A DNA stretch of 49,304 nt from an uncultured bacterium (GTDB lineage Bacteria; Verrucomicrobiota; Kiritimatiellia; RFP12; UBA1067), in contig CACZAK010000044.1 in NCBI GenBank assembly GCA_902779075.1, forward strand, positions 1 to 49,304, written 5' to 3'. Shown here in pieces: positions 9,641-17,545 of the stretch. Position 1 is the first letter of the stretch. The number at the start of each line of letters is the position of its first letter. The notes below the pieces were generated by a model. It did no database searches. It was not told where the DNA came from and saw only the letters and a list, made by a program, of their open reading frames with translations. Both the position numbers and the translations under genes were made by a program.

Positions 9641-10750
9641 ATGCATATCACCGTAAACCAACCAGAGAAGATCAACGCCGTGGAAGGGCAGAAGCTTGAG
9701 TTCAAGACCTCTGCGTTCTACGCGCCTGGGGAGCACAACCCTGGCTTCAAGCAGATGCGCACGATCGCCGAGACCGTTGCTGCGTTCATGAATGCAGACG
9801 GCGGGGTGTTGTTGATTGGTGTAGCCGATGACGGAACGGTCGTTGGGTTTGAGAAAGACCTGGATGTACTCGGATTTCAGTCGTCCAGCGTCGCCGTGCG
9901 TTTGCCGCAGATGGACGACTCGACGTTCACATACGATGCCTCGCCTGACAAGTACCAGCTGAAGCTGCGCAATATCCTTAAGGCGTTTCTCGGTCCTAAC
10001 CACATGAAGTATCTTGGTGAGATTAAATTCAGCAAGGTACCAACCATGCCTTCAAAGGCTTTGTCGTCGAAAGTCTGCTGTCTTGTCGAGGTGAAGAAGT
10101 GCGATGAGGACGATTTCGTCTATTGCAGCGAGAAGTATTCGGCGAACAGCCCGGTCATAGACGAGATATTCCTCCGCAGCGGCAACCAGAAGCGTAAGTT
10201 GCAGGGCGCGGAACGCGATGTGTTCGTTAGAGGACGTGTCGCTGCGGGGTTCGACGCGCAGATAAAGGCCGTGCGGGCGGCAGTGGCGGCGACAGGCGGT
10301 GGAACGAATTACGCGGCGGTCATGGATTCCGTGCGTGAGCTTCTCGAGCGACTTGACCGTCAGCGGCTGGTTGGCGCGGAAGTGGTCGTGACAGGGGCGC
10401 AGCCGTTGGACGAGGAGCATCTGAAGCCGATGGGGAAGCCGAAGGGGGTCGTGTTCGACGGGGCTCACCTCTGCGACGTGAAGAGCTGGAAGGAAGTGTT
10501 CCGGGCGATCTACTGCAAGTTGAACGAACTCAGCCCGGCGTTGTTTGATTCTCTGCCGGATGACGAGCCGAAGTGGTTCAAGCGCGGGAAGCGCTGCACG
10601 GGTTGCTACACGGATAAGTTCGGAACCGCCAATGACGTTCGCGCGTCTGAAATGTCGAACAAAGTGTACCTCTGGAATGAGAACTACTTCTTGCGCAAAC
10701 TCATGTCCGCCTGCGGCGTCGACGCCTCGCGCTTCATGGTCAGGGCGTAA
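9641..10750 (+). CDS. AlbA_2 (Schlafen-like) DNA-binding domain protein
   Basis: The N-terminal AlbA_2 domain (about residues 10-150) is shown by EGQKLEFKTSAF, the helix MRTIAETVAAFMNADGG and the strand VLLIGVADDGTVVGF. This fold is a nucleic-acid-binding or nuclease-like module seen in transcriptional regulators and Schlafen proteins. The C-terminal 170 residues (from about DAQIKAVRAAV) are not a recognised domain; they end in a conserved-looking NKVYLWNENYFLRKLMSA block. It follows hsdR and radC on the same strand with short gaps, so it is probably an accessory of the restriction operon. The family is clear, the role is not. Confidence 0.8.
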   Translation: MHITVNQPEKINAVEGQKLEFKTSAFYAPGEHNPGFKQMRTIAETVAAFMNADGGVLLIGVADDGTVVGFEKDLDVLGFQSSSVAVRLPQMDDSTFTYDASPDKYQLKLRNILKAFLGPNHMKYLGEIKFSKVPTMPSKALSSKVCCLVEVKKCDEDDFVYCSEKYSANSPVIDEIFLRSGNQKRKLQGAERDVFVRGRVAAGFDAQIKAVRAAVAATGGGTNYAAVMDSVRELLERLDRQRLVGAEVVVTGAQPLDEEHLKPMGKPKGVVFDGAHLCDVKSWKEVFRAIYCKLNELSPALFDSLPDDEPKWFKRGKRCTGCYTDKFGTANDVRASEMSNKVYLWNENYFLRKLMSACGVDASRFMVRA

Positions 10751-10794
10751 AGCGGCGGGTCGGAGGGAAAAGAGAAATAATCTCACTTTGCTAC

Positions 10795-10823
10795 TTGTGG
10801 CTATAACAGCAATATGATATAAT
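10795..10823 (+). promoter_or_regulatory. Promoter of the ASCH gene
   Basis: -35 TTGTGG (10795-10800), 17-base spacer, -10 TATAAT (10818-10823) preceded by TGA. About 40 bases around it are nearly identical to the NUDIX-gene promoter at 28390-28418, including spacer and downstream TGCCGTC, which suggests a shared operator. Confidence 0.75.
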
Positions 10824-10859
10824 ATGTGCCGTCCCAGTTAAGGAGAAAGGCGGGAGATT

Positions 10860-11633
10860 ATGAAGGTAAGATTCAACGGTAAGGAAGTCGATGTCCTGGA
10901 GGCGTCGGGACCCGAGGTGTACGGCGTCGCCGACGGGCTGTTGTGGGGGCTTGGCGTGGAGGAGCGCGAATTCCCTTCCAAGGGGGTGGTCTATCTACTC
11001 CAGACGAGCGAGAATGCGACGGCGAAGGAGCTGAGGGACACCTATGGGGATATTTCGGGCATGGCGCGCGAGCGCGGCGACGCAACGGTGCCTTCGCTTG
11101 AGGACATCACGGGTTTTGACGGGTTCGTGCGTTTCAGGGCGCAGTATGAGCTTGTGCATCCCGCAAAGGGCGAGACCGCGATGTCGTTCTTGAAGGTCGA
11201 GAAACTGGACCGTCCCTGCGAAATCGACGGTGACGGGAATCTCGTCCCGATCGAGACGGTGGAGGAGATGCGCAGCCACTGGCGGGATTTCATCCTTCCG
11301 ATTCCTCCGCCCTCGAAAACTGCGAGCGGCGAATTGTTCCTGACGCTCGCGTACGAGTTCTACGACGCGATCAAGGTGGGCACGAAGAAGACCGAATACC
11401 GCGATTACACGGAGAACTGGGTGAAGAAGATCCTGGCGAATCCCGTCCGCACGGTCAAGTTCCAGCGTGGCTACGGCGGGCAGGGACGCGGCAAGCCCGA
11501 GCAGATGGTCTGGACTGTGAAAAAGGTCTGGCTGTACGAGTCGGATACGAAGCAGAAGGGCGACCCGCTCAACCCGCCCGAGGGCATCCTCCCGGACTGC
11601 ATCGCGATCGACCTCGGCGAACGGGTGGGGTGA
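10860..11633 (+). CDS. ASCH (PUA-like) domain protein with uncharacterised N-terminal half
   Basis: The C-terminal part (about residues 150-257) resembles an ASCH domain, with LTLAYEFYDAIKVGTKKTEY followed by VKFQRGYGG and WTVKKVWLY. ASCH domains have a PUA-like fold and are linked to RNA or modified-nucleotide binding; some act as nucleases or amidohydrolases. The N-terminal 140 residues match nothing I recognise. ATG at 10860 is used; AAGGAG lies further upstream (10839-10844), and GGGAG is closer. It has its own strong promoter, so it is separate from the hsd-radC-AlbA transcript. The following phosphoesterase fusion begins 50 bases later and may be cotranscribed. Confidence 0.65.
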   Translation: MKVRFNGKEVDVLEASGPEVYGVADGLLWGLGVEEREFPSKGVVYLLQTSENATAKELRDTYGDISGMARERGDATVPSLEDITGFDGFVRFRAQYELVHPAKGETAMSFLKVEKLDRPCEIDGDGNLVPIETVEEMRSHWRDFILPIPPPSKTASGELFLTLAYEFYDAIKVGTKKTEYRDYTENWVKKILANPVRTVKFQRGYGGQGRGKPEQMVWTVKKVWLYESDTKQKGDPLNPPEGILPDCIAIDLGERVG

Positions 11634-11683
11634 GATTGTTAGCGTGATGGCAACTAAGATGATGTGATAAAAGGAGAAGTGGC

Positions 11684-13723
11684 ATGAGCAGGTATGACGA
11701 AAGAAACAGGGACGACGAAGACCTTGATGGGCGCAGAGATGCCGGAAAGGATGTCCCCGAGGAGGACCTTGCGGATTTTGTCGAGAGGTTGCGCCGGGGC
11801 GGCGTGGACCACACCTCGTACTACCATTATACGAAGTGGGAGTCGTTCGCGAAGATGATGCGAAAGGTCGAGGGCGATAAGCGCATGTTGCTTCTGACAG
11901 CCGCGAATAAGACGAACGACGCGATTGAGAAAAACTGGGGCGGCAACGTCTTTATGGCATGCTTTTCGTACAGTCGTTACGAAGACGTTGCGATGTGGAT
12001 GAACTATGGGAGGAAGAGCCCCGACGCGATACGCATCCGTTTTGCCGGCTACGAGGTGGCCAGTTGGTATGAACGGCACAAGAATGGGGACGGGTTCTAC
12101 AAGGCCGTGAAGGACGGAAACGGATTCCGGTATGAAGCACTCGAAAGAAGTGAGATTGCCTCGGTGAAGCTCGTCGACGTCGCCTACGTGATTCCAAGTT
12201 GGATGACACGCGGGAACCTGACAGGCAACGTTGAATACAGCCGACAGTTCTATCGCGTGCTGGACTGCGGGAGCATGAACTGGTCGGACAGCGTGTACAA
12301 TGCCGAACAGCGCTCCGAACTGTTGCCGTATTTCAAGAAGCGCGGGTGGTGTTACGAGCGCGAGACGCGGCTCGTCGTCACATTGAAGTCCGCGACTCCA
12401 GGCGTCGAGCGTCTGGCGGTGAGCTTCTGCGCTCCGTTCAACGAACTGGAGCGCCAGATGAAAGAAGGGGAGAGCGAACGCGCGCTCCTGTGCGGGCCGT
12501 GGTATGACGAGGCTGCGGCGTCAAAGGAGAGTGTCCTTGGCGTGCGCCTTAAGGACATCAGGAAAAGCGATTATTCCGAGGAAATCAAGATCTTCTCGGA
12601 ATGCGACAATTGCAAATTCAAGGCACCCGTTACGGGCGGGAATGCGTCGGAGGAAGGGGAGGAGAAAGTCAGGATACTGGCCTGCTGCGACATACACACG
12701 TGCGGGTTGGACTGCGTGGACCCGTCTGGATGCGACATTGCGATCATTGCGGGCGACTTGATGAGCAAGGGATCTTATCCGGCCGTCCTGCCTCCCAAAA
12801 GCCACATCGACAAGCAAGTCGCATGGGTGAGAGAAACGCTGATCCCGTGGTGTAAGCGCCACAAAGAAACGCAGTTTGTAATCGTGGCAGGCAACTGTGA
12901 TGAGTTTGCGTTGATGCCGGAGAACCCGCTCCGCAATCTTCCCAAGGACTCGAACATCCACTACCTTCAAGACTCCATGGTCGAGATAAAGGGCGTGAAG
13001 ATATGGGGGACGCCTTGGACAAAGCCGAAGCACAAGCGCCTGGGGCATCCAAGTGAATACAGGCTGTTTGAGAAGTCGCCGGAGTTTCTGAAGGCGGCGT
13101 ACTCGAAGATGCCCATGGGAATAGACGTACTGGTGTCGCACTCCACGCCCTCGGTCCCGGACTCGTGGATCGCCGGCGATCCCGCCAACAAGTTCGGAAA
13201 TGAGACTTTGTCGTCTTGCATAGAAGAGAAGGAACCGGCCGTCTGCGTCTGCGGACACATTCACGCGCATGACCACAAGCCGGCGAGGATAGGCAAAACG
13301 GTCGTTTTCAACGTGTCCCTCATTGAGGACAGGGACAGTGGAAGGCCGCAATTTCTGCCTCGCGTATTTACGCTTGTGAGAGACTCGTCAGGCAAGTGGG
13401 CGTGCGAGCGAGTTAGGGATAATGAGTTGAACGCCGAAGACTACAAGTTCAAGTTCTACCACGGCGAGAAAAAATGCCCCGAAGGCATCTCGCCGGGCGC
13501 GTGGGGCGTGGAGAGGGACTTGTTCATGAATCCGTTGTTTAGGAAGCTGCATTTTGAGGAATACGAAGCGGCGACTATCGCCTCTCTGCCGCAGGCCCTT
13601 CGTGACGCGAAGGTCGACGACGTGACACGAGCATCTGCATTCAGCTTTGCAGATGCTTCGGACTTGAACGATCCTGACCTCGCAATAAAGATTTATTTGC
13701 GAGGACCTGAGGAAAGAGATTGA
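11684..13723 (+). CDS. DUF2971 and calcineurin-like phosphoesterase fusion protein
   Basis: 679 residues. The N-terminal region (about 45-290) resembles DUF2971: YYHYTKWESFAKMM, NVFMACFSYSRYEDVAMW and later YFKKRGWCYERETRLVV. The C-terminal region (about 325-565) is a calcineurin-like metallophosphoesterase with D336-x-H338, GD at 357-358, GNCD at 403-406, SHS near 485 and GHIH at 524-527, so the bimetal site is complete. A further 110 residues follow. The last residues (EERD) and the stop lie inside a sequence duplicated from the gene at 18101-18868, so the native C-terminus may have been replaced. AAGGAGAAGTGGC precedes ATG 11684. The activity could be a nuclease or a nucleotide phosphodiesterase; the fusion suggests a defence effector, which is inference. 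Confidence 0.8.
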   Translation: MSRYDERNRDDEDLDGRRDAGKDVPEEDLADFVERLRRGGVDHTSYYHYTKWESFAKMMRKVEGDKRMLLLTAANKTNDAIEKNWGGNVFMACFSYSRYEDVAMWMNYGRKSPDAIRIRFAGYEVASWYERHKNGDGFYKAVKDGNGFRYEALERSEIASVKLVDVAYVIPSWMTRGNLTGNVEYSRQFYRVLDCGSMNWSDSVYNAEQRSELLPYFKKRGWCYERETRLVVTLKSATPGVERLAVSFCAPFNELERQMKEGESERALLCGPWYDEAAASKESVLGVRLKDIRKSDYSEEIKIFSECDNCKFKAPVTGGNASEEGEEKVRILACCDIHTCGLDCVDPSGCDIAIIAGDLMSKGSYPAVLPPKSHIDKQVAWVRETLIPWCKRHKETQFVIVAGNCDEFALMPENPLRNLPKDSNIHYLQDSMVEIKGVKIWGTPWTKPKHKRLGHPSEYRLFEKSPEFLKAAYSKMPMGIDVLVSHSTPSVPDSWIAGDPANKFGNETLSSCIEEKEPAVCVCGHIHAHDHKPARIGKTVVFNVSLIEDRDSGRPQFLPRVFTLVRDSSGKWACERVRDNELNAEDYKFKFYHGEKKCPEGISPGAWGVERDLFMNPLFRKLHFEEYEAATIASLPQALRDAKVDDVTRASAFSFADASDLNDPDLAIKIYLRGPEERD

Positions 13724-13940
13724 TCGGTTTGAGCGGGAGCTTCTGCTGCGCGGAATCGTGATGTGTCCGCGAGGGCCAGTTCTCGAAAGGGTCCGCCCCT
13801 GGATGGGTGTTCTGGAGTCGTTGGAGAGGTTCCAGTCTGCACGACGGTATCATTACCGGCGCTTGGCTGAGGTGATGGAAGGGATCGAGTGGGGTGTTGT
13901 GATTTTCTCTTTGGCCGGGCGGAGGCGTCAGGGGCCGTAA
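13713..13940 (+). pseudogene. Duplicated 3' end of the gene at 18101-18868
   Basis: Bases 13713-13918 repeat 18680-18884 at roughly 93 percent identity by eye. In frame it reads KEIDRFERELLLRGIVMCP and continues to a stop at 13938-13940. It has no start of its own and begins abruptly inside the end of the phosphoesterase fusion gene. It is a remnant tail, not a functional gene. Confidence 0.8.
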
Positions 13941-13985
13941 ACCCCAAGTCAGAAATGGCGTGCCTCCGTCTGGCCTTTTTCTGTG
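13913..13985 (+). terminator. Large terminator hairpin after the duplicated tail
   Basis: Arms 13913-13927 and 13961-13975 pair over 15 bases with three G-U pairs, enclosing a GGGG/CCCC hairpin (13931-13934, 13942-13945) and followed by TTTTTCTGTG. It separates the phosphoesterase gene from 14021. Confidence 0.75.
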
Positions 13986-14020
13986 TCTGAGGATGAGGGA
14001 AAAGAAGGAAGTTAGAAAGA

Positions 14021-14473
14021 ATGAGCGCGATGATATTCAGGTCGGATGACTGCTGCCCGATTGGGAGTGTCGTCAAAGACATGGCGGCCAAGTATGGTTT
14101 TGATTGGATGCCTTTGCCCAGTTATCCATTGCCGTCCGACGCTGCTGTCGTTCTTGTGGCACGTTACGGTGACGAGAATGTGTTCGCTTCACTTTCTGAA
14201 AAATGCGGCGTCTGGAATAGTGAGAGGGGAACAGCCTGCGCGTGCTACGAACTGGGCCTCGGCAATCCATCATTGCATCAAGAATATGACGGAGAGTCTC
14301 TGACTGATTGGATGTTAACGGAGCGTTATTATTATGGACAGGGCGAGATTTGCTTTGAAAGTGCCCCCGCTTTTTCTGACGCGGAGTTGTGCATGTTCAG
14401 GCCTGTGCTTGCAGACGCGATGAAGGAGCTGCGGCGCTGTGAAAACGAGGATCGTGCAGGTCTCGGCGGATGA
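14021..14473 (+). CDS. Hypothetical protein, 150 residues
   Basis: Not recognised. A soluble acidic protein with several cysteines (CC at residues 11-12, CACYEL near 75, LCMF near 125) but no recognisable metal motif, signal peptide or membrane segment. AAGGAAG lies upstream of ATG 14021; ATG 14030 is an alternative. It stands alone between a large terminator and a 587-base gap full of repeats, so it appears to be a single-gene unit. The codon usage is less GC-rich than the core genes on the right, consistent with acquisition. Confidence 0.6.
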   Translation: MSAMIFRSDDCCPIGSVVKDMAAKYGFDWMPLPSYPLPSDAAVVLVARYGDENVFASLSEKCGVWNSERGTACACYELGLGNPSLHQEYDGESLTDWMLTERYYYGQGEICFESAPAFSDAELCMFRPVLADAMKELRRCENEDRAGLGG

Positions 14474-14493
14474 TTGGTCTAATTTCCGGCAAG

Positions 14494-14552
14494 TCCGCTG
14501 CACGCTATGTCACATTCCGCTGCACGCTATGTCACATAGTGTGTGACGTAGC
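14494..14552. repeat. 22-bp tandem duplication and TGTGACGTA hairpin
   Basis: A perfect 22-base unit occurs at 14494-14515 and 14516-14537. The second unit forms a hairpin: 14526-14536 (GCTATGTCACA) pairs with 14542-14552 (TGTGACGTAGC) with one G-U pair. The same TACGTCACA/TGTGACGTA hairpin followed by GCGGG recurs at 23305 and 24500, and degenerately at 18902. Confidence 0.75.
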
Positions 14553-14572
14553 GGGCAGGATGGAAGGGCAGA

Positions 14573-14638
14573 CGACATCGAGGGCTTGTCGGGAAATGCA
14601 GAGCCAGTAGCCCTACCCAACGACAAGCCCCGATGTCG
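14573..14638. repeat. Long inverted repeat, 18-bp stem
   Basis: CGACATCG-A-GGGCTTGTCG (14573-14591) pairs with CGACAAGCCCCGATGTCG (14621-14638), perfect except for one bulged A, around a 29-base loop. There is no T-tract, so it is not a typical terminator. A shorter relative of the inner loop edge (TTGTCGGGAAA) reappears at 17554-17564 at the head of the next module. Confidence 0.75.
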
Positions 14639-14705
14639 GCCGACAGTGTACTACAAGATGATCGGAATGGCAATGGCTTTATGTAGTGAATTCTTCCGCA
14701 CCTTC

Positions 14706-14734
14706 TTGACTCCAGCGAAAAACTCTGTTAAAGT
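14706..14734 (+). promoter_or_regulatory. Promoter of hairpin R1
   Basis: -35 TTGACT (14706-14711), 17-base spacer, -10 TAAAGT (14729-14734). The preceding AGTGAATTCTTCCGCACC is shared with the R3 promoter at 17773, and GGCAATGGCTTTATGTAGTG with the region before the R2 promoter. Confidence 0.6.
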
Positions 14735-14740
14735 ATGAAG

Positions 14741-14808
14741 CGCCTAAAGGGAATCTCGGTCATTTACCGGAATTGGGTTTCGGAGTTCCTGACCGTAGAT
14801 TTCCTTTA
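14741..14808 (+). ncRNA. R1, candidate hairpin RNA at head of leader L1
   Basis: Starting seven bases after the -10 box, TAAAGGGAATCTCGGTC (14745-14761) pairs with GACCG-T-AGATTTCCTTTA (14791-14808): 17 base pairs with one bulge. An inner GGAATT/AGTTCC hairpin lies between. No T-tract follows, so transcription probably continues into leader L1 and the gene at 15061. Confidence 0.45.
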
Positions 14809-15031
14809 TGCTTATTATCCTATGCGATAGTTCTATACAAAATTCTAGTTCATTATGTGCGCACGCTATGACTTTGCCACGATGATTCTGCCATGTAGAT
14901 CCGTGACACACCCTTCGCCACCATCAAAGTGATGGTTTCGGGATCGTCAATGGCCACAATAATTTCCCCACGCTCTAGCTGGCACGGATTCTGCTCAATG
15001 TGTTGGCGTCCAGGCGGACACCATGACGTCC
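14781..15031 (+). repeat. Leader L1, conserved non-coding module upstream of 15061
   Basis: Shares blocks with L3 (21002-21270): CGGAGTTCCTGACCGTAGAT, GCGATAGTTCTATACAA, ATTCTAGTTCAT, TTTGCCACGAT, AGATCCGTGACA, GGGATCGTCAATGG, then GGCACGGATTCTGCT and TGTTGGCGTC. Its last 100 bases also match L2 (17982-18075). All three copies end shortly before a start codon of an otherwise unrelated gene. Confidence 0.75.
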
Positions 15032-15060
15032 ATGCGGACAGAAAAAGAAAGGCAAATGAA

Positions 15061-15753
15061 ATGAAAACTACTGATGAAATCGTTGCAATCGTAAACGCGC
15101 TCCCCGCGCCCAATGAAATCGCAGATGCAGGCGGTACAGAGCAAGAGTACCTGCCGGCCTCGGGGTTCCTGAAACTCCACCGGATCGACGTGAACGGAAA
15201 CAAGATTTCTGAAAGCGTGCGTGCGGAGGACATACACTACATGGCGACCGATCTGCGTGACCGTTCCATCATTCTTTTTTTGAAGGACGGACAGCAGGTA
15301 CATGTGGTTGACAAGTTCCATGACGCCTTCAATCAGTGGAAGCAGCGCGAGCCGGTCGTCTTTTTCAAGCGGAAATTGTATGTCGAGGAGTCTTACTACT
15401 TGGCCGTTCGCGTTGCGGACATCCTTGCGTTTGACATGTCGAAGGAGGACGGGACGACGATGCTTTTGTCTTTTGCGGGCGTCGACCGCCGGTTTGAGAT
15501 ATGCGGGCACTTCGAGCACGAGGTGAAGAAGTTGTTCCCTCTTCGCCGTTTCGCCGCGTTCACAAAGATTGTCAAGGACACAAATGGCTGTGCCTGCGCC
15601 GTGCCGACGGATAGTGTCCGGCGTGTGGTGACGTCGCATCGGAATGGCGTGACGATTCTTTTGATGAACGACCAGCAGTTGAGCCGGATCGCGGTTTACG
15701 AGAGCGTGGAAGACGTGGTCGACATCATCGAGAACCTGGAGTCTGCCGCGTAG
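15061..15753 (+). CDS. Hypothetical protein downstream of leader L1
   Basis: Not recognised; 230 residues, soluble, alternating charged and hydrophobic. The segments EYLPASGFLKLHRIDVNG and YATDL-like stretches suggest beta-rich repeats: the pattern of short strands followed by DGQQVHVVDKF and NDQQLSRIAVYE recurs, hinting at a duplicated domain. The frame is open from 14929, but that part is the conserved leader, so ATG 15061, preceded by AAAGG, is taken as start. The HAD-ADP-ribosylglycohydrolase fusion follows 58 bases later, probably in the same transcript. No function is proposed. Confidence 0.65.
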   Translation: MKTTDEIVAIVNALPAPNEIADAGGTEQEYLPASGFLKLHRIDVNGNKISESVRAEDIHYMATDLRDRSIILFLKDGQQVHVVDKFHDAFNQWKQREPVVFFKRKLYVEESYYLAVRVADILAFDMSKEDGTTMLLSFAGVDRRFEICGHFEHEVKKLFPLRRFAAFTKIVKDTNGCACAVPTDSVRRVVTSHRNGVTILLMNDQQLSRIAVYESVEDVVDIIENLESAA

Positions 15754-15811
15754 GGCGGCCTCCAGGATGGCAGAGGGAAGCGAGAAATGACGACAGGCAA
15801 GAGGGAAAGGG

Positions 15812-17545
15812 ATGTCCATGAAACCTCGTTCTGACAAGTGGTACGGTTTCGACCTTGACGGCACGATAGCCGATAATTCGGCCCATACCTTTGGCATGGG
15901 CAAGATCGGCAGGCCGGTCAAGCCGATGTGCGATCTCATGAAAAGGTTGCATGAGGAAGGTCGGCGCGTGAAGATTTTCACGGCCAGGCTTTCCGACGTC
16001 GGCAGCGATCCTGCTAGACAAGAGGCCGTGAAGGAGCACATCTGGAAGTGGTGTGACGACGCCCTTGGTTTCCGCCCCGAGATAACAGACCGAAAAGACT
16101 ATAAGATGGAATGTCTGTACGACGACAGGGCGAAGCAAGTGGTGCGGAACACGGGCGAATGTCTTGAAGACCTCTATGCAAAACTTTTAGGAGGGGCGAA
16201 TGCGCGGGAATCGTCCGACACCGACGAGTTGGACGATACGGAACAGCGACGGTTGAGAATGATGACGGCGGAGGAGTCCGCTCTCGTTGGCGCTGATGAC
16301 GAGGCATTTGAGAACGTCTTGATGTCACGGACCAATCTTGACAGGGTTCGAGGATGCCTCTTTGGAGGTGCCGCAGGCGATGCGCTTGGGTACCCTGTCG
16401 AGTTCATGCAAGAATTGCAAATACGCTCGCGTTACGGCAAAGACGGCATAAGCGAGTATGAGCTTGATCCAAAGACGGGCAAGGCGCTTGTCTCGGACGA
16501 CACGCAGATGACGCTCTTCACTGCGACGGGGCTTCTCGTAGGGGACACGAGGGGGAAGCTTCGCGGCGTCATGGGCCCGCTTTGGACCTACGTCGCGCAG
16601 CATTACGAGGACTGGCTCAGGACGCAGGAGATGTCGCTTGATGCGCGCAAGGCGGAGTTGAGACGGGAGTTGGATTCCCATAAAATCCGTTTCCAGCATT
16701 CTTGGTTGGTGAATGAACCGAGGCTCTACCACAATCGGGCACCGGGCATGACGTGTCTTTCCGGCATCCGAAGACGTCTTGCCGATTGGCCGCACGGAGA
16801 TCCAACTCAATCCCCGGTGAACGATTCCAAGGGATGTGGCGGCGTCATGCGGGTTGCGCCAATCGGACTTTACTTTTCCAATTTCGACCGTAGGTGGATT
16901 GATGATCGTAGCGCGAAGAAAATCATTGCCCGGCAAGCGGCGGAAGCGGCTGCATATACTCACGGACACTCTCTCGGCTATATGTCGGCCGCCGTTCTTG
17001 CACATGTCGTGAACGGGCTCACCTATCCGGCCGAGGGGAGGCAGAATCCGATGGACATCAAAGAGGCCGTATACGAGGCGCGGGACGCGGCAAGAAACCT
17101 TTTCGCCGAAGATCGGCATATCAACGAGCTGATTACGCTAGTCAATCGGGCGATTGCGCTTGCCGACGGACGCGATGACGACGGAAAGTGCATCAGGGAA
17201 CTTGGTCAGGGATGGGTAGGCGAAGAGGCGTTGGCTATCGCCATCTTTTGCGCACTCCGTCACCATGACGACTTTTCCGCAGGCGTCATGGCCGCCGTCA
17301 ACCATGACGGCGACAGTGATTCGACAGGCGCAATCACGGGGAACATCCTTGGTGCGCACCTTGGTTATGCGGCAATAGACAACAAGTGGAAGAAGAACCT
17401 TGAATTGTCGGATGTGATCCTAGAACTTGCCGGTGATCTCTGCCGCAAGTGCCAGATGCACGAACGCGGCCCTGCGTATGATTCAATCTGGATGGCAAAG
17501 TACGGCTGTGCCGTTCCAGGCTATGTAGTGCGAGAAAGAAAGTGA
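15812..17545 (+). CDS. HAD-like phosphatase fused to ADP-ribosylglycohydrolase
   Basis: 577 residues with two catalytic modules. Residues about 8-125 form a small HAD-superfamily domain: FDLDGT (13-18) gives the nucleophile D14 and D16, then KIFTARLSDVG and YDDRAKQVV. Residues about 175-577 are an ADP-ribosylglycohydrolase (DraG/ARH family): GCLFGGAAGDALGYPVEF near 180, SDDTQMT near 228, GCGGVMRVAPIGLY, and HDGDSDSTGA near 498, which supply the magnesium ligands. ARH enzymes remove ADP-ribose from proteins or nucleic acids; the HAD domain may dephosphorylate a linked product. This substrate pairing is inference. ATG 15812 follows GAGGGAAAGGG; ATG 15818 is an alternative. Its 3' end is followed by a 555-base gap with small-RNA candidates. 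Confidence 0.88.
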   Translation: MSMKPRSDKWYGFDLDGTIADNSAHTFGMGKIGRPVKPMCDLMKRLHEEGRRVKIFTARLSDVGSDPARQEAVKEHIWKWCDDALGFRPEITDRKDYKMECLYDDRAKQVVRNTGECLEDLYAKLLGGANARESSDTDELDDTEQRRLRMMTAEESALVGADDEAFENVLMSRTNLDRVRGCLFGGAAGDALGYPVEFMQELQIRSRYGKDGISEYELDPKTGKALVSDDTQMTLFTATGLLVGDTRGKLRGVMGPLWTYVAQHYEDWLRTQEMSLDARKAELRRELDSHKIRFQHSWLVNEPRLYHNRAPGMTCLSGIRRRLADWPHGDPTQSPVNDSKGCGGVMRVAPIGLYFSNFDRRWIDDRSAKKIIARQAAEAAAYTHGHSLGYMSAAVLAHVVNGLTYPAEGRQNPMDIKEAVYEARDAARNLFAEDRHINELITLVNRAIALADGRDDDGKCIRELGQGWVGEEALAIAIFCALRHHDDFSAGVMAAVNHDGDSDSTGAITGNILGAHLGYAAIDNKWKKNLELSDVILELAGDLCRKCQMHERGPAYDSIWMAKYGCAVPGYVVRERK

